In this document: piece by piece, positions 59,968-64,000 of the stretch
Layout: every line of letters starts with the position of its first letter
How positions within the stretch are numbered: the stretch's first letter is position 1
Source of the DNA: Nelumbo lutea
Taxonomy: Eukaryota; Streptophyta; Magnoliopsida; Proteales; Nelumbonaceae
Direction: 5' to 3'
Assembly: GCA_022828595.1 (NCBI GenBank)
Contig: JAKGHH010000003.1
Location: 52,317,759 to 52,381,758 of the forward strand
Length of the DNA: 64,000 bases
The notes under the pieces: generated by a model
Databases searched by the model: none
What the model was told of the DNA's origin: nothing
The model's input: the letters and a program-made list of their open reading frames with translations, nothing else
Made by a program: the position numbers and the translations under genes

Positions 59968-60745
59968 ATGACTCCACTTAATAACAAAAGTAGTCATTTC
60001 TTACCTTCAATTCTCCTGTTTATCATTCCATTCTTCGTCATCCTCATCTTCGGTCTTCATTTGGGTAAGAAGTCGCCTCATCTCCGGTAAGTAAGCTGTC
60101 GGCATGCTACCCACTAATCGGCTCTACGTTTACCATCTTCAAGAATCTGAATTAACGAAACCAATGGTTTCCAGAGCTTATTATCAGAGACTCCCCTACT
60201 GGAACCTTTGTTCTCATCGCTATTTTGGTGTTCGTCATGACTTAACTGCCAATCCCTCCAACGGCCAAACCCAGTTCCAATATCACTATCCAAAAGCCCA
60301 TACGGCTTGAGTAGGGGTGTCAGTAATTGGACTGGATTTGGTCCAGTCCGATTCAGCCTGATGTGAGTCCATTAAAATAGACCAGCTCGTATTCAATCCA
60401 ATTAATATTTTAGACTGGTCCAATTCAATTTAAATTTATTTTAATTTAAATTAATTTTAACTCAAACCTGGCCATTAACACCTATATTCTTATCTTTTAT
60501 AAATGAATTAACTCAATTCAACTCAATTCAATATAAATTTATTATGGATGGATCAGGTCCAATCCAATTTAATAAATGTTTTAGACATAGACTGGTCCGA
60601 TTTAATATGTCTTATTGATTCATCCAATCCGCTTAAATTGATTTTAGTTTGAATGGGTCCAATCCAAAACCGATCCATTGACACCGTTGAATCGCTAACC
60701 ACGAGTTCAACAGGAGGTCTCTCCGGTGAGGATTGGTGTGATTGT
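59968..60745 (+). pseudogene. CYP94A-like P450 pseudogene
   Basis: From the ATG at 59968 the sequence parallels the intact gene at 31938: a hydrophobic anchor, LHLGKKSPHL, then in other frames RYFGVRHDLTANPSN and YPKAHTA. Frameshifts and small deletions are many. At 60313 a hAT-like insertion breaks it. After this only CCACGAGTTCAACAGGAGG and TCTCCGGTGAGGATTG remain: the codons of GHEFN..RSL are fused directly to those of FPVRIEE at the gene end, at a shared TCCGG. About 1 kb with all catalytic motifs is gone. Flanks match those of the intact gene. Confidence 0.9.
60313..60690. mobile_element. hAT-like insertion in the P450 pseudogene
   Basis: Begins TAGGGGTGTCAGTAATTGG and ends CCATTGACACCGTTGAA-like. 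The interior (GGATCAGGTCCAATCCAATT, ATTGATTTTAG) matches 37990-38215. The 8-bp target duplication is not clear. Confidence 0.65.
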
Positions 60746-61210
60746 TGCTTGAGTAATAGAGGCATTTGATGAGCTTTGTATCATTGATCAATAATCCAAC
60801 CATACATGCATGTTCTTAGCTAGATTAACATTTGGCAAATAAACAATATACTATCAGGATTAGTGACCGCTTGATTCAATATTAATGGACAATTCTCAAT
60901 CTGCTGGATCACCTGGTTTTTTGAACATTAATCCCATATATTGACAAACCATCGTCTCAACTTTCAAACAATGCTCAATCACCCATCAGAAAAAAAGAGA
61001 CCAAATGAATGTTGTCTATCAAGGATAAATGTCAAATTAAGCTTTAATTAAAACTAAGGGGCTGTTGTACTTGTACATATGCAATTCTCTTCTTTTACTC
61101 TTGCTATTGATTTGAGATAGGACCCCTTAAAACACTACAAAACAAAACATAGGCAGATCCAGCCTAAAATTACTCTCTACTATTTGCAATTTACAAATTC
61201 TTTGTCCAGC
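60746..61210 (+). repeat. 3' flank shared with the intact P450 locus
   Basis: Blocks such as TTGATTCAATA.TAATGG.CAA, CCCATATATTGACAAA and CACTACAAAACAAAACATA align with 33600-33825 and 34439-34515. This copy lacks the 596-bp palindromic insertion found in the other. Confidence 0.85.
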
Positions 61211-61239
61211 CCTAGTCACAATCTATTCCCCATTAACCA

Positions 61240-61930
61240 TCCATGAATGAGAGAGCTGGTTGGAGGTTTTTTTTTTCTTTTTCCAAAAGAGACCTCTTGT
61301 CTTGTTCCAGACTTCCAGTTGGTCTGAAAGTAGAATTTGGTGTGGTTGAAACCACATGTTGTGAACCATACCACACACCTCCAGATGAAAATGACCACAA
61401 GATTTTACCTGGACAAATTGTCATGATACTGATGAGTGATGACACCCCAAAACGAACGTCCAATATGTGTGGTCCATGTGGATTGTGGAGAGTTTCAAAA
61501 CCAATAAATCCACAAAAATCTAAGGTGTTTGTTAAATTTTTAATGGCCCTGGCCCAAAAGTCCAATGCAGTAAATATTCCTCAAATCGGGTACTCAACTT
61601 ACACCCCATAAACTATTGCATGTATGGGTGATTGTGTGGTTAACTGTGAGACTGTGTTTTCTTCTTGTCTGATTTGATGAGGGTTTCTTATAACATTCAG
61701 TAAACTTCAAACATTGAAATTTTCTACCAAAAAAAAAAAAAACATGATTGAAATAAATCTAGTGACATTTTAAAAATGTTTAAAAATATTTTTTACCCCC
61801 TTTAGCCACCTTCTTGTATCTCATATGGAGAAAATTATTGTAATTTACATTTTGTACTAACTTAGAGTAACTAGCAGCCATACTTAGAGTAACAACTTAT
61901 TGGATTCACGGGCCATCCATACTTAGAGTA
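61240..61930. other. Noncoding stretch
   Basis: 61425-61485 (GACACC..AAACGAACGT.CAATA.GTGTGG) resembles 37895-37945, extending the P450-locus duplication. A 122-codon frame at 61243-61611 has an equally long overlapping frame on the other strand and no family similarity. Confidence 0.4.
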
Positions 61931-61939
61931 ACAACTAAC

Positions 61940-62132
61940 AGCTAAGGGTGCACCTTGGGCGGGTCCAATCGGAGCCCAAACCCATTCAGCCAAAATTTTT
62001 ACACGGGGTTTTCTACTTTTCGGGTTCAGCCCAAGCCTAGTTTTATGTATCTTGAACTTAGTCCGACCTTGTTCCAATTCAAGTTTGGCCTGATTATACA
62101 CATTGATTCATATATATAGATAATTAGATATG

Positions 62133-62171
<39 letters not shown>

Positions 62172-62345
62172 TTTGGAGTTGATTTATTAACCAATACGAA
62201 TACATCGAATTATAATGTTAATTGAACTTAAATTAAGAAAATCAGGCTTCACCTTGAGCTCAATTCGGGCTCAGGCCTTAGGGGCCCAAATCATAGGGTT
62301 AAGCCTGGATTCAATATAAACCCGACCCAACCCACCCAACTTCAA
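61940..62345. repeat. Possible nonautonomous element
   Basis: GGGTGCACC.TTGGGCGGGTCC on the left and GACCCAACCCACCC on the right, with GGCTCAGGCC/GGGTTCAGCCC words and a (TA)n core at 62140-62166. Limits are uncertain. Confidence 0.35.
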
Positions 62346-62438
62346 TCCCCACAAAACAAGAAACAGCCCTATAAAGTAAAGGGTATGGATAGCCAAACTT
62401 GGATTTGGATCCAGACTAAACACAATATACAATGCACT

Positions 62439-62951
62439 TAGGGATGCAAAACAGATCAGATCAGATTCGAATCAGGGGTATATCTGAATCTAATCTGATC
62501 CAAAGATATAATTGGATCTGATAGGCCTCAAATTGAATTCGGATCCTATCAACAAGTCAGATCTTCTGATCTAATCCGATCCAACTTGTTTTCTTTAAAT
62601 ATTAATAAATTATTAAAAGAAAAATAAAATATACCAATTCAAATAGAAAAACAAATAACACAAGTATTTTTTAATTATTTTCATCATATATTTATAAAAA
62701 AATAATATAACAAATTTATAAAAATGCAATATAAATAATATATCTATAAATAAATAAATAACATATATATATATATATGTATTATATATTTATATTTATA
62801 AATATATAACATATATAAGATCAGAAATCAGATAAGAGTGATCCAAAACCAATCCGATTTCTGATCGGGTCATATTATCCTATCCAAAAATCCGAACAGT
62901 GTGATCCGAATTGGATCAAATAAGATGGGATCCAATCCATTTGCACCCCTA
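62439..62951. mobile_element. hAT-like MITE with 8-bp target duplication
   Basis: Begins TAGGGATGCAAA, ends TTTGCACCCCTA, flanked by perfect AATGCACT (62431-62438 and 62952-62959). The interior is rich in GATC-containing words (AGATCAGATCAGATTCGAAT) around an AT-rich core. No coding capacity. Confidence 0.85.
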
Positions 62952-63035
62952 AATGCACTTCAAAAATCCGAACAGTGTGATCCGAATTGGATCAAATAAG
63001 ATGGGATCCAATCCATTTGCACCCCTAAATGCACT
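62884..63035. repeat. 76-bp tandem duplication of the hAT-like end
   Basis: The last ~68 bp of the element plus its target duplication are repeated immediately downstream with period 76, almost without change (AAAAATCCGAACAG at 62886 and 62962). Confidence 0.9.
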
Positions 63036-63366
63036 TATGCATCCAATGTAAACGCTCATAAGTCATAACTGCACCCAGATGAATTCAAATCCGACCCACT
63101 AACGCCATCTTCTCTGTTGTTAAATTCGACGTCAAGATCTAATGGAAGAGGGGACTTTATTAGGGGTCCTAGTAAACTAGAATCTGCCACGTGTCGTGCA
63201 TGCTCTCCGTCAGTGTAGTATCGGAACATTCTAGATTCTTTCCATTGATAATCCTGACTCTATAGCGTCTGTGTTAATGGCGGAGTCCGATTCTCCGTGT
63301 CTGTGGACTGTGGCTTTCGTCGTGGAGAGAAGACAAAAAGAAAGATAAAAAAGAGCAGAAGGAAAG

Positions 63367-63555
63367 ATGATCGAAGTGGTGTTGAACGATCGGCTGGGGA
63401 AGAAAGTTCGGGTTAAATGCAACGAAGATGATACCATTGGAGACCTGAAGAAGCTGGTTGCAGCCCAGACAGGGACCAGAGCCGATAAGATCAGAATTCA
63501 GAAGTGGTACACCATCTACAAGGATCACATCACCCTCAAAGACTATGAAATTCAT

Positions 63556-63588
<33 letters not shown>
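63367..63588 (+). CDS. UBL5: Ubiquitin-like protein 5 (Hub1)
   Basis: A 73-codon frame encodes the complete UBL5 protein: [20 protein letters not shown] at the start, [20 protein letters not shown] in the middle and the family's terminal ELYYN (Tyr-Tyr plus one residue rather than the Gly-Gly of ubiquitin). UBL5 binds spliceosome components non-covalently and supports pre-mRNA splicing in the nucleus. Length and sequence are as expected for plants, with no disabling change. The leader upstream (63230-63366) is CT/AG-rich. A GTGAGT at about 63602-63608 just after the stop could be a 3'-UTR intron donor. The gene lies at the window edge with no functional neighbour seen. Confidence 0.96.
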
Positions 63589-64000
63589 TTGGTTATCACC
63601 ATGTGAGTCACAGTTCTCTTTATGTCTGTCTATCTAGACGTCTTGATTTTCTTCAGTATGGCTCGTAGTTCAGCACCTAAGGGTTTCTTTTCTGTTTTTC
63701 TTTCGTTCGTTAGATGGTCAGAAGATTTTTGTGGAGAATTATTTGATTCTGTGATATGAGTTTTATCAGAATAGTTTCTTTCTCTGGTTAGGATTTGTGT
63801 TTATCCTTTTTTTTTCCTTTTTCTTTTTGCTTGGTTTCATTTTAGTTTTGCCACTTCGATTCAAGCGAAGCTTGTTATAATTGTTTCAGACTTTCATTCT
63901 GGGTGCTGGGTTTTGTAAGGCTCCTGCGTTAATAGTTTTGTTTGTGTTATCCCTTTTTCTTCTTTGGGAGTTTTTCCTAATCATGGTGGTGGCTAAGAGA

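Noticed and set aside
61243..61611. 122-codon plus-strand frame
   Set aside because: An equally long frame overlaps on the opposite strand; no family motif and no splice or promoter support.

Overview
The window looks like nuclear DNA of a flowering plant. It carries an intact intronless CYP94-type cytochrome P450 gene, an intact UBL5 gene, exons of a plant B2-type cyclin with plant splice sites, and a dense mix of plant transposon types (Ty3/gypsy of the Tat type, Ty1/copia, L1-type LINE with an RNase H domain, CACTA, and PIF/Harbinger-, Mutator- and hAT-like elements). The background is AT-rich; the gypsy element at 15.8-24.5 kb is clearly richer in G+C. I cannot name the species.

Layout. 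0.3-1.3 kb: decayed cyclin B2 gene on the minus strand. 2.2-2.8 kb: six-unit minisatellite. 4.2-5.1 kb: minus-strand remnants of a 2-oxoglutarate dioxygenase exon and of the 5' part of a ribosomal protein S13 gene. 5-15.5 kb: mostly noncoding DNA studded with small palindromic elements, including a 109-bp MITE family. 15.77-24.45 kb: an inactive gypsy element with both LTRs, a mutated pol, an internally duplicated integrase and an antisense ORF before the 3' LTR. 25-31 kb: noncoding repeats and nested hAT-like insertions. 31.9-33.5 kb: the intact CYP94A-like gene, followed by a palindromic Mutator-like insertion. 35-40 kb: further noncoding repeats, some matching the DNA upstream of the P450, which suggests old tandem duplication.

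41-58.5 kb is a nest of transposons. A copia gag remnant abuts a 5'-truncated LINE. The LINE is split by a PIF/Harbinger-like element (42,452-53,395), which is itself split by a CACTA element (44,980-51,126). The CACTA contains pieces of a copia element, a LINE, a MITE and a LINE 3' tail. A second copia deletion derivative interrupts the LINE again at 53.4-56.1 kb, and a small repeat interrupts its RNase H domain.

58.6-61.2 kb is a degraded paralogue of the P450 locus. 62.4-63.0 kb is a hAT-like element whose end is tandemly duplicated. 63.4 kb is UBL5. Only the P450 and UBL5 look like functional protein-coding genes; everything else that is coding-like is broken or belongs to mobile elements.
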